Of a DNA stretch of 64,000 nt, positions 29,801 through 38,675 are shown piece by piece. Source of the DNA: Chryseobacterium sp. G0162 (GTDB taxonomy: Bacteria > Bacteroidota > Bacteroidia > Flavobacteriales > Weeksellaceae); assembly GCF_003815715.1 (NCBI RefSeq), contig NZ_CP033922.1, positions 3,210,001 through 3,274,000 on the forward strand, written 5' to 3'. How positions within the stretch are numbered: the stretch's first letter is position 1; each line of letters begins with the position of its first letter. Under the pieces are notes generated by a model. That model did no database searches. It saw only the letters and a program-made list of their open reading frames with translations, and was not told the origin of the DNA. Position numbers and translations under genes: made by a program.

Positions 29801-31900
29801 ATTGACTTTTACGGTAGGATTTTTTTCATCATAAATTCCCGATGCTGTCAAAAGTAAATCAGCATTCGGGTCTTTTGAATTTAAAATAACATCATAAGCC
29901 CCTTTATTGATCTTACCTGTTAAGTTCATATTCTGATATCGATACCCTTTGTACACGGCGGAAGCAACATGTCCATTCAAGTTAGCCCTGGCATTTTTGA
30001 AATCAAAGCTTTCTCCTTTAGCTGAAATCTGAGCTGTGATAGGGCCAATGTCTTTATTTTGAATGATTTTCCCAACCTGTATACCCTGAAGGTTAGCTTT
30101 TACATCATATAATTCATGATTTTTTCTACGCATATCCACATTGGCAACAATAGCTGCATTTCCAAGGGTAGAGTAGAGGTTAAGGTCTGTATTGACCATT
30201 TTTGTAGTTCCCTTGGCATTTCCTTTGACACTGAAATTTGAAGGAAGAGAAATATTAGAAGGAATCGTATTCTTTGGAACTAAATTGAAAATCGTCTTAG
30301 CGTTAGAAGAAAATTCTCCGATTCTCAGATCGTAATACAACTGATCGGGATTCATTGCATTTTTAACTCTTCCGGATGCATTCACTCTCAATTGATCCAG
30401 TCCTGAAACTTTTAAGTCTTGAATGAAAAGGTCATTAACACTTCCCTTCACATTGGCATTAACATTCAGGATGGCGTTTGGATATTTATTGAATGGAACT
30501 GTATTTTTTAAAGTAGGAACCAGATTTAAAATATCAGAAAATCCGATTTTTGAATCTTTGATATTGGCAGAAATTTTTACTGCGCCTAAATTTGAAGTCA
30601 GCTGATCGATGGAATTATAATTTAAAATAACCTCATCGCGTAATAAAGTCTTTGGAGTCTGTAGGTACAGATCTTTCAGATAAGCTTCTTTTTCAGCATA
30701 CACAAAATCCGTATTGAATTTTTGAATATCCAGTCCTCTTGCTTCCTGAATTTCTGCTGAATTAACTGTTCCCGCGAAAGTATTATTCTCCATTTTAAAA
30801 CTTCTCACCTCAACATTCATTTTGGAGAAATTTAGGTGGTTGAAATCTATTCCCTGTTTGGTAGGGGCAATTGCGGTATTATTGTAGGCTACCTTTACAT
30901 CATTTAAAACCAGTTTTCCTAACAGAAGGCTCATTGCTTTATCCTGCTCGGAAACTTTTGAAACTTCAGGTTCTTTTTTATTTTTTGGATTGGCATTTTG
31001 AGCAGGAAGATAAAGGTTAGCATTGATATCTGCTCCTGAAAGGAATACATTTCCAACGTTGAAAGCATTATTTTCAAGATCAAGTTTGTTGACCTTTGTA
31101 CTTAATTCTTTGAATAAAACTTTAGCATAGGTTTTGGTGTTTTCATCACCATAATCAATATCAAAGTGAGTCAGTTTGATTCCTCTCAACCCAATATTCA
31201 TCGGTTTTTTTTGATTCAGGGAATCTACTTTTTTCTCCACCTTCTTAGAAACTTCTTCTACAATTCCCTGTTTCAGTTTTAATTTTAACCCATCAAGATT
31301 AATATCATTGACAGCGTAGGTATTTTTATTAAGGTCGAATTTTTTGACCCTGGTATCAAACGATTTAAAATAGAGATTAATATCATTCTTCGACTGTTGG
31401 TCATTGAAGGTAACCCCAATATCTTTTAAATTGATTTTATCCAGAGAAATAATGAAAGGCTTGGAAGAACTTTCTTCTTTATCACTGCTCGCAAAGGCAT
31501 CAATAATATAATCAAAATTGAATTTGCCATCCGGTTTTCTGACTACGTTGGCGCGGGCACCTTCCATGTCTACAGAGGTAATATCCGCAGTAGAGTTGAT
31601 AAGCTTAAGCATATGTAAACCCACATCCAGCTTTTTTACGGCTAAAAGAGTATCTACATCCTTGCCTTTGAGGTAGAGATTTTCCATCACAAGACTGTTA
31701 GGAAAGCCAATGTAGACTCTCTCCAGACTTACTTTGGTTTTAATTTTTTTCTCCAGGTAAACAATCAATCGATCTTTGATGAAGTTTTGAACGGCTGGAA
31801 GTCTTAGGCTTAGGATCAACAGGGTAAGAAGAACCAATATTGAAATAAAGGTTATTGCAATACGCCTTAAAAGTTTGCTAGTGTTGATTTTCAGTTTCAA
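26873..31900 (-). CDS. tamB: Translocation/assembly module protein TamB
   Basis: A protein of about 1675 aa with one N-terminal membrane helix (FISILVLLTLLILSL) and a long series of beta-strand repeats forming the lipid-conducting groove of AsmA/TamB proteins. The C-terminal DUF490 domain includes DGRLSVADNTDFTFVLP, ALLLLNRFIGENPF and GVDLNFGLDSSEDYSTGQ. It spans the periplasm and pairs with TamL. There is no in-frame ATG near the N-terminus. A TTG at 31921 overlaps a promoter-like TATCTTTG, so I prefer the TTG at 31900 (read as MKLKINTSKLLRR). The true start is uncertain by a few codons. Confidence 0.93.
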   Translation of the reverse strand: MKLKINTSKLLRRIAITFISILVLLTLLILSLRLPAVQNFIKDRLIVYLEKKIKTKVSLERVYIGFPNSLVMENLYLKGKDVDTLLAVKKLDVGLHMLKLINSTADITSVDMEGARANVVRKPDGKFNFDYIIDAFASSDKEESSSKPFIISLDKINLKDIGVTFNDQQSKNDINLYFKSFDTRVKKFDLNKNTYAVNDINLDGLKLKLKQGIVEEVSKKVEKKVDSLNQKKPMNIGLRGIKLTHFDIDYGDENTKTYAKVLFKELSTKVNKLDLENNAFNVGNVFLSGADINANLYLPAQNANPKNKKEPEVSKVSEQDKAMSLLLGKLVLNDVKVAYNNTAIAPTKQGIDFNHLNFSKMNVEVRSFKMENNTFAGTVNSAEIQEARGLDIQKFNTDFVYAEKEAYLKDLYLQTPKTLLRDEVILNYNSIDQLTSNLGAVKISANIKDSKIGFSDILNLVPTLKNTVPFNKYPNAILNVNANVKGSVNDLFIQDLKVSGLDQLRVNASGRVKNAMNPDQLYYDLRIGEFSSNAKTIFNLVPKNTIPSNISLPSNFSVKGNAKGTTKMVNTDLNLYSTLGNAAIVANVDMRRKNHELYDVKANLQGIQVGKIIQNKDIGPITAQISAKGESFDFKNARANLNGHVASAVYKGYRYQNMNLTGKINKGAYDVILNSKDPNADLLLTASGIYDEKNPTVKVNGEVIKLDVNKLGFYEKPMILAGKIDGDFTSLDPNNLNGYLNLKDFAFSDTKEVYPVQEVNLKASSTTDSTQIIFNSQIADVELKGKYKLTQIFGALTQTINQYYQFQKPDKTQKITPGQHFTFTAKIKNDDLIRKFVPDLKSFETINLAGNYDADSQKIEIDGQIPQLLYGENTIEKGALKVTNENQALQYNLNVAALKSSSFSLKKINIDGDVADNTINYNITTKDDKDATQFLIAGHAKSLNDITEVSLNPNGLKLNYSDWNVAENNKIQISSKGILADNFTLSNGASEISIQSESNSPSSPLNIALKDFKIETITELIKKDTVLARGTINGTAQLRDVMKNMTFTSDLNVSNLIVYGSPVGNLAVKVNNSSPKLLNADIALSGNNNDVRILGDYNTASSSFDLNMAINQLQMKSIQGFSMNAITNTEGYLSGNLKITGTTSQPNILGKVKFNDAGLEIAKIGSDFRNLNDEIDFTNRGIEFNNFKIKDKDGNALVVDGQVLTQTYRDFAFNMNVNAKDFKVVNSQKSNDAMMYGVLAIDAGLRIRGNLDLPKVDGRLSVADNTDFTFVLPQSNPSLQERDGIVEFVDQDQVVLNKTIKTDSLDAQSRIKGMDVSVNIEVSKEAKLSIIIDKANGDFVQLQGEAELTGGIDPSGKTTLVGVYEVNKGSYDLSVSFLKRKFDIQKGSTITWTGEPTTAIMDITAVYKTEAAPIDLVEQQISGESASTMNQYKQRIPFNTLLKMKGELLKPQLTFDITTEEKNNAVSSNVKDVIDQKLAQLRTQESELNKQVFALLLLNRFIGENPFESGAGMSAETMARQSVSKILSQQLNNLASGLIKGVDLNFGLDSSEDYSTGQKNTRTDLNVDISKKLLNDRLKVTVGSNFGLEGQARQNENMTNIAGNVSVDYSLSKDGRYMLRAYRKDEYQVALQGQIIETGVGFIITLDYDKFREIFQKSKEKKPKKNQNNQVVEFK

Positions 31901-31918
31901 AAGTGAGAAGGTTTCTAA

Positions 31919-31926
31919 CAAAGATA
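31919..31926 (-). promoter_or_regulatory. Putative -7 promoter box of the tamB-tamL-yihY unit
   Basis: On the minus strand TATCTTTG lies 18 bp before the proposed TTG start. A clear -33 TTG is not visible. Confidence 0.45.
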
Positions 31927-32070
31927 ATAATACTATTTTATTCTGTCTTTGTTGTGGTATCCCTTATGAATGCAAAAATCCTGCCTTGGCTGCCTTATTA
32001 TGGAATTTTTAGTTGTGTAGTTGTCAAGTGAATAGTTGAGTAAGACGAGCCAAGGTGTGGATTGTATTTG

Positions 32071-32163
32071 AAAAAAGCCCCCTTTTAAATCATTTTTTAA
32101 TGTTGAAAAGGTTAGTTAGCAAAAATGAAAATTCAAATGTTAGTGTAGTTGCAAAGGGGGCTT
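32071..32163 (-). terminator. Wide-loop terminator of the ccoNO-ccoP unit
   Basis: Arms AAGCCCCCTTT and AAAGGGGGCTT pair perfectly over 11 bp but are 67 bases apart; on the minus strand the second arm runs into T6. It starts 28 bp after the ccoP stop. The long loop is unusual for a terminator. Confidence 0.65.
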
Positions 32164-32191
32164 GGCATGGTTTATATGAAATAATAAATTT

Positions 32192-33079
32192 CTAGTTGTT
32201 TCCGTTTTCCCATTTTACATCTTCTCCCTGTGGTGCGGCACCGCCTTGAGCTTCTGTAATAGGAGCAGTTTCCTGGTTGATGTGATAAATATAGGCTGCA
32301 ATTTTTTCTGCATCTCTTCCGGTAATGGTTCCTTCTTTGATGAAAGGTCTCATGGTAGGATTATTTGGAGAACCATTTTCAAGCATCCAGAAAACATTTT
32401 TAAATAAACTTTTTTCTTTAATATTGATCCAATGAGTATCCGTAAGATTAGGACCAATACCTCCTTTTCCTCCGTCTCCATGGCAGGTTACACAGTTGGT
32501 TTTGAATAATTCCTGTCCTTCTGCGATATTATCTGCACTATATTTTGCGCTTTCCAGATTGATCTGCGGAGCTGTTTTTTCATACTCTGCGATAGATGCC
32601 AGCATGGTCTTGGCTTCTTTCGTGTATTCAGCTTCCGGATGGGCATAATCTGTGAATGAAAAGGCCATCAGGTATACCACACAAAAGATACATCCGAACC
32701 AGAACAGGCCTATCCACCATTTTGGAAGTGAGTTGTCAAGCTCTGTAATTCCATCGAAACCATGGTCGATCAGAATATCTTTTTCTTCCGTAGCAGATTG
32801 CTTTTTGAAGGCAGAATTCCAAAGTTTTTGGTAATAGGGAACGCTTTTTTCTTCAAGGTATTGTTTTTTCTCTTCCTCCGAAAGTCTGCTGAAGCTTTCG
32901 TTTTCAATCATGTCTCCAATGGAGTTCATAATCATCAGAAGGATAATCGCAATCAATATCAGTGCCCAGAAAAATGGGGAGGAAAAATATCCTGAATCAC
33001 TGGCGAACATTTCAAAGGCCATGATTGTTAAGCCAATGGTTGTTGCGATATATATTGAAATTGGGGTTCTCGTTTTCAT
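32192..33079 (-). CDS. ccoP: cbb3-type cytochrome c oxidase subunit CcoP-like, mono-heme
   Basis: A 295-aa membrane-anchored c-type cytochrome. Hydrophobic segments lie at about 8-27, 35-54 and 122-142. The N-terminal oxidase domain has IDHGFDGITELDNSLPKWW, the CcoP signature. One heme c site follows, C196-V-T-C199-H200, with a distal methionine in NPTMRPF. Proteobacterial CcoP usually has two heme c sites; single-heme forms are common in Bacteroidota. It feeds electrons to CcoN. It lies 18 bp after ccoNO on the same strand. Confidence 0.94.
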   Translation of the reverse strand: MKTRTPISIYIATTIGLTIMAFEMFASDSGYFSSPFFWALILIAIILLMIMNSIGDMIENESFSRLSEEEKKQYLEEKSVPYYQKLWNSAFKKQSATEEKDILIDHGFDGITELDNSLPKWWIGLFWFGCIFCVVYLMAFSFTDYAHPEAEYTKEAKTMLASIAEYEKTAPQINLESAKYSADNIAEGQELFKTNCVTCHGDGGKGGIGPNLTDTHWINIKEKSLFKNVFWMLENGSPNNPTMRPFIKEGTITGRDAEKIAAYIYHINQETAPITEAQGGAAPQGEDVKWENGNN

Positions 33080-33097
33080 TACATCAATTTTTAATGA

Positions 33098-35377
33098 TTA
33101 CTCTGCACTTGCGGTTTGGATCTGTGTCGTTTTAATGTCTGTACCTAATCTTTGCAGGTAAGCGATCATTGCTACGATTTCTCTTTGCTCAAGCGGGATA
33201 TATGCTCCTCCTTTTGTGGTTTTTTCTTTAGCCATCTGATCTTTTACATCGGTAGCTTCAGAATAAATTCTCTGTACAATAGCTTTTGACTGGTTGTCTG
33301 CCCATTGATTAGCAGAGTCGATCTGCGCTTTTGTGTAAGGAACATCAAATGAGTTTTTCATTAATTTCATTTTATCCACCATTTGAGTACGGTCTAGTTT
33401 ATTGGTAATTAACCAAGGGAAACGTGGCATAATAGAACCTGCAGAGGTAATTCTTGGGTTGTACATGTGCTTAAAGTGCCATGAATCCGGGTTTCGGCCT
33501 CCTTCTCTGTGAAGATCCGGTCCTGTTCTCTTAGAGCCCCAAAGGAAGGGTCTGTCATAGATGAACTCTCCAGCTTTAGAGTACTGTCCGTTCTTTCCTT
33601 CAAATCTTACTACTTCATCACGGAAAGGTCGGATCATCTGAGAGTGACAGGAGTTACATCCTTCACGGATATATAAATCTCTTCCTTCAAGCTCTAAGGG
33701 GGTGTATGGTTTCACTGCTGTGATCGTAGGAACACTTTGCTTCAGTGATAAGGTGGGAACAATTTCTACAAGTCCACCAATCGCTATGGTGATGAAAGCC
33801 AGGATAGAAAGTAGGGTAGGTGTTCTTTCTAACCAAAGGTGTACGCCTTCGCCTTCTTTTCTTGATCCCCCGATATTGGCTAATGCAGGCGCTTCCGCAG
33901 GAACATTTTTCTGGAATGAACCAGCTTTAATGGTTTTGATAACATTGACTACCATTAAAATCGCTCCAGATAGATATAAGATACCTCCTAAGAATCTCAT
34001 TTTAAAGTAAGGAATGATCGCTGTAACAGTATCTAACCAGTTTTTCCACAAGAGGGTTCCGTCCGGGTTGAACTGTTTCCACATTAAACCTTGTGTGAAT
34101 CCTGAAATATACATTGGTACTGCATAGAAAATGATTCCTAATGTTCCTAACCAGAAATGCCAGTTCGCAAGTTTTACAGACCAAAGTTTTGTTTTCCACA
34201 TAATGGGTACCAGGTAATATACCACCCCGAATGCCATGAAACCATTCCATCCAAGAGCTCCTAAGTGTACGTGACCAATAACCCAGTCAGTATAGTGTCC
34301 AATTTTATTTAAAGATTTTGTTGCTAGTAATGGTCCTTCGAAAGTGGCCATACCATAACAGGTAACTGCTACCACGAAGAATTTAAGGATCGGATTTTCT
34401 CTTACTTTATCCCAAGCTCCTCTTAAGGTAAGAAGCCCGTTTAGCATCCCTCCCCAAGATGGTGCGATCAGCATGATAGAGAAACCGGTTCCCACTGCTT
34501 GTGCCCATGCTGGTAATGCTGTATATTGCAGGTGGTGAGGCCCAGCCCAAAGGTATACAAAGATCAGCGACCAGAAGTGAATAATGGATAATTTGTATGA
34601 GAATACCGGTCGCTGAGCTGCTTTTGGCATAAAATAATACATAAGACCTAGTACAGGGGTTGTTAATACGAATGCTACCGCATTGTGACCATACCACCAT
34701 TGTACTAATGCATCTTTTACACCTGCATATACTGAATAAGATTTCCAGCTTGTGAAAGATAACGGAACTTCCAGGTTATTGAAGATGTGGAGCATTGCTA
34801 CGGCAATCCATGTGGCTAAGTAGAACCAGATCGCTACATATAAATGTCTTACTCTTCTTTTCGCAATTGTTCCGAACATATTGATACCGAATACGATCCA
34901 TGAGAAGGCAATTAATATATCAATAGGCCATTCATGTTCAGCATATTCTTTAGAAGTATTGATTCCCATTAAGAAGGTAATCACTACGGTAACGATCATA
35001 AACTGCCATGACCAGAAGTGAATCCATGAAAGCGTATCGCTATACATTCTTGTTTTCAGTAATCGCTGCATGCTATAGTAAGCACCACAGAAGAATGAAT
35101 TACAAACGAAGGCAAAAATTACAGCACTGGTGTGAAGCATTCTGATTCTTCCGAAGCCCATCGCTCCCTGAGTATTGATTAGTCCCTGAATATTGCCCGA
35201 AGCTAAACTTTTAATAGTTGTATCATCTGTACCGAATAAAAATTCAGGTAATTCAGGATAAAAAAGCATCAATGCGGCAGTAAGTCCCAGCAGAAATCCG
35301 ACAAGTCCGAATGCGATTGTTGCATAGAGGAATGCTCTGACAATATTATTGTCATAATTAAATTTTTGCGTCTCCAT
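33098..35377 (-). CDS. ccoNO: Fused cbb3-type cytochrome c oxidase subunits I/II (CcoNO)
   Basis: A 759-aa fusion of the catalytic heme-copper subunit CcoN (about residues 1-480, some twelve helices) and the mono-heme subunit CcoO (heme site C574-N-S-C-H578 within REGCNSCHSQMIRPF). It reduces oxygen at the inner membrane with high affinity. QWWYGHNAVAFVLTTPVLG includes a copper/heme histidine region. The frame opens at a TTG at 35386, but the ATG at 35377 is preferred. Fusion of N and O is typical for Bacteroidota. No ccoQ gene fits in the 18 bp before ccoP, and ccoS, ccoG and ccoH are not in the window. Confidence 0.96.
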   Translation of the reverse strand: METQKFNYDNNIVRAFLYATIAFGLVGFLLGLTAALMLFYPELPEFLFGTDDTTIKSLASGNIQGLINTQGAMGFGRIRMLHTSAVIFAFVCNSFFCGAYYSMQRLLKTRMYSDTLSWIHFWSWQFMIVTVVITFLMGINTSKEYAEHEWPIDILIAFSWIVFGINMFGTIAKRRVRHLYVAIWFYLATWIAVAMLHIFNNLEVPLSFTSWKSYSVYAGVKDALVQWWYGHNAVAFVLTTPVLGLMYYFMPKAAQRPVFSYKLSIIHFWSLIFVYLWAGPHHLQYTALPAWAQAVGTGFSIMLIAPSWGGMLNGLLTLRGAWDKVRENPILKFFVVAVTCYGMATFEGPLLATKSLNKIGHYTDWVIGHVHLGALGWNGFMAFGVVYYLVPIMWKTKLWSVKLANWHFWLGTLGIIFYAVPMYISGFTQGLMWKQFNPDGTLLWKNWLDTVTAIIPYFKMRFLGGILYLSGAILMVVNVIKTIKAGSFQKNVPAEAPALANIGGSRKEGEGVHLWLERTPTLLSILAFITIAIGGLVEIVPTLSLKQSVPTITAVKPYTPLELEGRDLYIREGCNSCHSQMIRPFRDEVVRFEGKNGQYSKAGEFIYDRPFLWGSKRTGPDLHREGGRNPDSWHFKHMYNPRITSAGSIMPRFPWLITNKLDRTQMVDKMKLMKNSFDVPYTKAQIDSANQWADNQSKAIVQRIYSEATDVKDQMAKEKTTKGGAYIPLEQREIVAMIAYLQRLGTDIKTTQIQTASAE

Positions 35378-35496
35378 AAATTCCAATAGTGTTTACCGAG
35401 GTGATATTTGCTCTGAAAAAGGTTTATTTTTTGCCGTTTTCTATATTAAAAGTAAATATCATGTAACGTGTATAATGTTTTGCCAAAGGTATTTAT

Positions 35497-35504
35497 TAAC
35501 TTTG
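35497..35504 (+). promoter_or_regulatory. Putative -7 promoter box of the small XRE gene
   Basis: TAACTTTG lies 54 bp before the ATG. A TTTG lies 14 bp upstream of the box. Confidence 0.45.
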
Positions 35505-35557
35505 TTGGAGGCTAATAGATAATCTTCTAAAATATACCGAAAACTACTAAAACAGAA

Positions 35558-35857
35558 ATGATGAAAATATGTGGACAAAATATCAGGAAAATCCGTAGGG
35601 GCAAAGATCTTACCCAGGAATATATGGCTTTTGAAATGGGGATTTCCCAAAAAGCGTATTCCGATATTGAGAATTCCAAAGTGAAGATCAATCTGGAAAT
35701 CCTGACTAAAATCTCAGATATTTTAGAGATTAAGCCTTCCGATATTTGCAGCATCTCCCATAAATGTGGAACTGATGATGGATATGAAGATAAATATCAG
35801 GGACTTCTGGAGTATATGAAAAAGAATAATATTTCAGTTCCGAAAGAATATTTATAG
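35558..35857 (+). CDS. XRE-family small DNA-binding protein
   Basis: A 99-aa protein, or 98 aa if it starts at the second ATG. The N-terminal helix-turn-helix is clear (GQNIRKIRRGKDLTQEYMAFEMGISQKAYSDIENSKVKI, residues 6-45), followed by LEILTKISDILEIKPSDIC and a charged tail. It resembles cro/CI-type regulators. It is transcribed divergently from ccoNO across about 180 bp, so control of the oxidase is possible, but no operator repeat stands out. There is no toxin or restriction gene beside it. Confidence 0.88.
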   Translation: MMKICGQNIRKIRRGKDLTQEYMAFEMGISQKAYSDIENSKVKINLEILTKISDILEIKPSDICSISHKCGTDDGYEDKYQGLLEYMKKNNISVPKEYL

Positions 35858-35909
35858 GATACTTTGGGAAATATATACCATAGAAATTAATACAATAAAT
35901 TATTATACA

Positions 35910-35941
35910 AGCCTTAACAATATGTTAGGGCTATTTTTTAT
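35910..35941 (+). terminator. Rho-independent terminator of the small XRE gene
   Basis: AGCCTTAAC/GTTAGGGCT forms a 9-bp stem with one wobble pair and an AATAT loop, followed by ATTTTTTA. Confidence 0.85.
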
Positions 35942-36085
35942 AACAGTTTCCTGATAACCCCTCCAATAGAAAGGGGAGTCTATTTATTTTTCATGTTTCG
36001 CTTTACCTGAATTCTCAATTTACCCCATGGAATGTGAATTTCTCTGAAAAGTTTTTATATATTTAGCGACCGAATAATTCATTCA

Positions 36086-37504
36086 ATGAGCAACGAAAAT
36101 AAAACAGGACAAAACGAGACTTTAGTTAGAGGATTAACAAATCGACATATACAATTAATTGCCCTTGGAGGTGCCATAGGAACCGGATTATTTCTGGGAA
36201 TCGGGCCTGCAGCGGTATTGGCTGGACCTTCAGTGATTTTAGGGTATGCCTTAGCAGGTATCATTGCCTTTTTTATCATGCGTCAGCTTGGTGAAATGGT
36301 AGTTCAGGAACCTGTATCGGGAAGTTTTAGTCACTTTGCCTATAAATATTGGGGAAATTTTCCAGGTTTTGCCTCAGGCTGGAACTACTGGATTCTTTAT
36401 ATTCTTGTAAGTATGGCCGAGCTTACTGCCATTGGTCATTATATTCACTTCTGGTGGCCGGAAATACCACTCTGGGTGTCCAGTTTATTCTTTTTTATAG
36501 TCATCACTGCACTTAACCTTGCTTCTGTAAAGGTGTATGGAGAAACTGAATTCTGGTTTTCCATTATTAAAGTGATTGCAATCATTGCAATGATTGTTTT
36601 CGGGGTTTATCTGTTGATTAGCGGAACCGGAGGAGAAAAAGCTACCGTTTCAAATTTATGGAATGACGGTGGATTTTTTCCGAAAGGACTATTTAATAAA
36701 ACTGAAACCGGATTTTCCGGATTATTTGCGGCAATGGCCATGATTATGTTCTCTTTCGGAGGATTGGAGCTCATTGGGATTACTGCTGCTGAAGCTAAAA
36801 ACCCTGAGAAGACAATTCCACAGGCTACCAATCAGGTAATCTACAGAATTCTGATTTTCTATGTAGGAGCCTTAGTAATTCTTTTCTCATTAAGCCCTTG
36901 GAGAGAAATTACAGAAGGTTCAAGCCCGTTTGTAATGGTGTTTCAGAATCTAAATGGATTAGAATTCAGTCTTTTCGGTAAAGTGATTCAATTCAATACT
37001 TTGATTGCGAATGTTCTTAATCTTATTGTACTAACTGCCGCTTTATCTGTGTATAACAGCAGTGTTTACAGCAATAGCCGTATGCTTTTCGGATTGGCTC
37101 AACAAGGAAATGCTCCTAAGTTTCTGAAGAAATTGAATAACAACTCAGTTCCTATTAACGCGATCATTGTTTCATCATGTTTTGCAGGAATCTGTATTAT
37201 CATTAATAAACTGGTGCCGGAAAAAGCGTTTCAGTATTTGATGGCTCTTGTGGTGTCTACATTAATTATCAATTGGCTGATGATATGCTATACCCATTTG
37301 AAATTTAAAAAATCAATCACTAAAGAAGGAATTCAATCAAAGTTTCCATCGATATTTTACCCAATATCCAATTACATTTGTATTGCGTTTTTAGTGTTGA
37401 TTTTAGGGTTAATGAGCATTACAGGAATGGAAATCCAGGTGATCCTGATTCCAATTTGGATAGGATTTCTATTCGCCATGTATAAATTATATAAACCGAG
37501 TTAA
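36086..37504 (+). CDS. Amino-acid permease, APC superfamily (AAT family)
   Basis: A 472-aa inner-membrane transporter with twelve helices. The family signature sits at the N-terminus: LTNRHIQLIALGGAIGTGLFLG and GFASGWNYWILY, the latter close to the AAT consensus (AroP/PheP/ProY type). ITAAEAKNPEKTIPQATNQVI is the conserved cytoplasmic loop. It likely imports an amino acid by proton symport; aromatic amino acids or proline are the most plausible substrates, but this cannot be fixed from sequence. It stands alone. Confidence 0.93.
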   Translation: MSNENKTGQNETLVRGLTNRHIQLIALGGAIGTGLFLGIGPAAVLAGPSVILGYALAGIIAFFIMRQLGEMVVQEPVSGSFSHFAYKYWGNFPGFASGWNYWILYILVSMAELTAIGHYIHFWWPEIPLWVSSLFFFIVITALNLASVKVYGETEFWFSIIKVIAIIAMIVFGVYLLISGTGGEKATVSNLWNDGGFFPKGLFNKTETGFSGLFAAMAMIMFSFGGLELIGITAAEAKNPEKTIPQATNQVIYRILIFYVGALVILFSLSPWREITEGSSPFVMVFQNLNGLEFSLFGKVIQFNTLIANVLNLIVLTAALSVYNSSVYSNSRMLFGLAQQGNAPKFLKKLNNNSVPINAIIVSSCFAGICIIINKLVPEKAFQYLMALVVSTLIINWLMICYTHLKFKKSITKEGIQSKFPSIFYPISNYICIAFLVLILGLMSITGMEIQVILIPIWIGFLFAMYKLYKPS

Positions 37505-37526
37505 CAGGTTTAAATTACAATAAAAG

Positions 37527-37575
37527 ATATGGTTTTTGGAAACTTTTTAAGTAGTACAGAAACCATATTTTATTT
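37527..37575 (+). terminator. Probable terminator of the permease gene
   Basis: ATATGGTTT/AAACCATAT pairs over 9 bp across a 24-base loop and is followed by TTTATTTT. Confidence 0.6.
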
Positions 37576-37589
37576 TAAAAGTACCCTAG

Positions 37590-38549
37590 ATGAAACGTTT
37601 ATTCTGTCTGCTGCTCATTTGCCTGTTTTCAGTTTTGGCTGTTGCTCAGAAGCATGATTTTAATACTTATATTGAGACTTCCGATATCCGGAATTTCTGG
37701 ACAGCCTATGATGAGATTGAGAGGTTTAATAATCCGGAAGAAAAGATATCCACATTTCAAAAGTTATATGTTGATAAAGCAACTCCCGGGTTAAAAGATT
37801 TTGTTCAATCAAGGAACTTTACTTCTGAGCAATGGATTGAATCTTTTGAATCAAAGCCAAAATTCTGGAAATCTATCAGAAGTAAAACAGAGCAAATTCA
37901 AAAAGATTTTAAAAATATAGAAAGCCTTTATCAAAATTTCAGTTGGTTATATGCTGATTTTTCACCACCTAAGATTTATTTTACGATGGGAAACCTTAAA
38001 GGTGGCGGAACAGTAATCAACGGGAATCTTATCATAGGTTCTGAACTGGCTGCTTCAGATAAGACAGTGGACTATTCTGAGCTGTCCAAAAACTATCAGG
38101 ACAGGATGAAGATCAATTCAGGAATTATTTTTCTTACTGCCCATGAACTGGTCCATACTCAACAAAATTTAAGAGGAACAAAAACCAATTTATTAGGGCT
38201 TTGCTTGAAAGAGGGATCTGCAGATTTTATAGCAGAGCTATTAACCGGGAAAAAAGTTGAAGCTCCTTATATAGATTATGGAATGCATCATCAAGATTCT
38301 CTGTGGAATGATTTTCAAAAAGAAATGAAAGCTGATAATTTTCAAAACTGGTTATCCAATACTGCTGTCATCAAAGACAGACCTGCGGATCTGGGATATT
38401 TTATGGGATATATCATCACCAAAAGATTTTATGAAAGATCTGGAAATAAAAAATTGGCGATCAATACTATCATGAATCTGGATTTCAGTAATACAACTGA
38501 AACAGAGCAATTTTTAGATAAGTCAGGATATAAAACTGAAGCAAAGTAA
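37590..38549 (+). CDS. Exported zincin-like metalloprotease (DUF2268-like)
   Basis: A 319-aa protein with a signal peptide (MKRLFCLLLICLFSVLAVAQ). A zinc-binding HELVH lies at 185-189 in FLTAHELVHTQQ, and a downstream glutamate in KEGSADFIAE (Glu208) matches a gluzincin-type third ligand. The layout resembles DUF2268 and GldB-related predicted Zn-dependent proteases of Bacteroidota. I do not call it GldB because the lipobox and the flanking gliding genes are missing. Substrate and role are unknown. It stands alone before an AraC regulator. Confidence 0.8.
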   Translation: MKRLFCLLLICLFSVLAVAQKHDFNTYIETSDIRNFWTAYDEIERFNNPEEKISTFQKLYVDKATPGLKDFVQSRNFTSEQWIESFESKPKFWKSIRSKTEQIQKDFKNIESLYQNFSWLYADFSPPKIYFTMGNLKGGGTVINGNLIIGSELAASDKTVDYSELSKNYQDRMKINSGIIFLTAHELVHTQQNLRGTKTNLLGLCLKEGSADFIAELLTGKKVEAPYIDYGMHHQDSLWNDFQKEMKADNFQNWLSNTAVIKDRPADLGYFMGYIITKRFYERSGNKKLAINTIMNLDFSNTTETEQFLDKSGYKTEAK

Positions 38550-38675
38550 AATAGCAAACACCTCTTTTTCTTACCTTAGTAAAAGAATAATATGATCTGT
38601 TTGTTATTTCTATAGTAATACTTGTATGAATAGCCTCATAGAGATTAAAACAGTTTCATAGCGAAAATTTATGGT

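Noticed and set aside
27608..30605. Several plus-strand open frames of 60-130 codons opposite tamB
   Set aside because: They follow the codon structure of tamB on the other strand and show no features of their own.
35378..35557. An FNR-type operator between ccoNO and the XRE gene
   Set aside because: No TTGAT-N4-ATCAA-like palindrome is present in the divergent gap.
37590..38549. GldB gliding lipoprotein
   Set aside because: The zincin-like core is similar, but the lipobox and neighbouring gld genes are absent.
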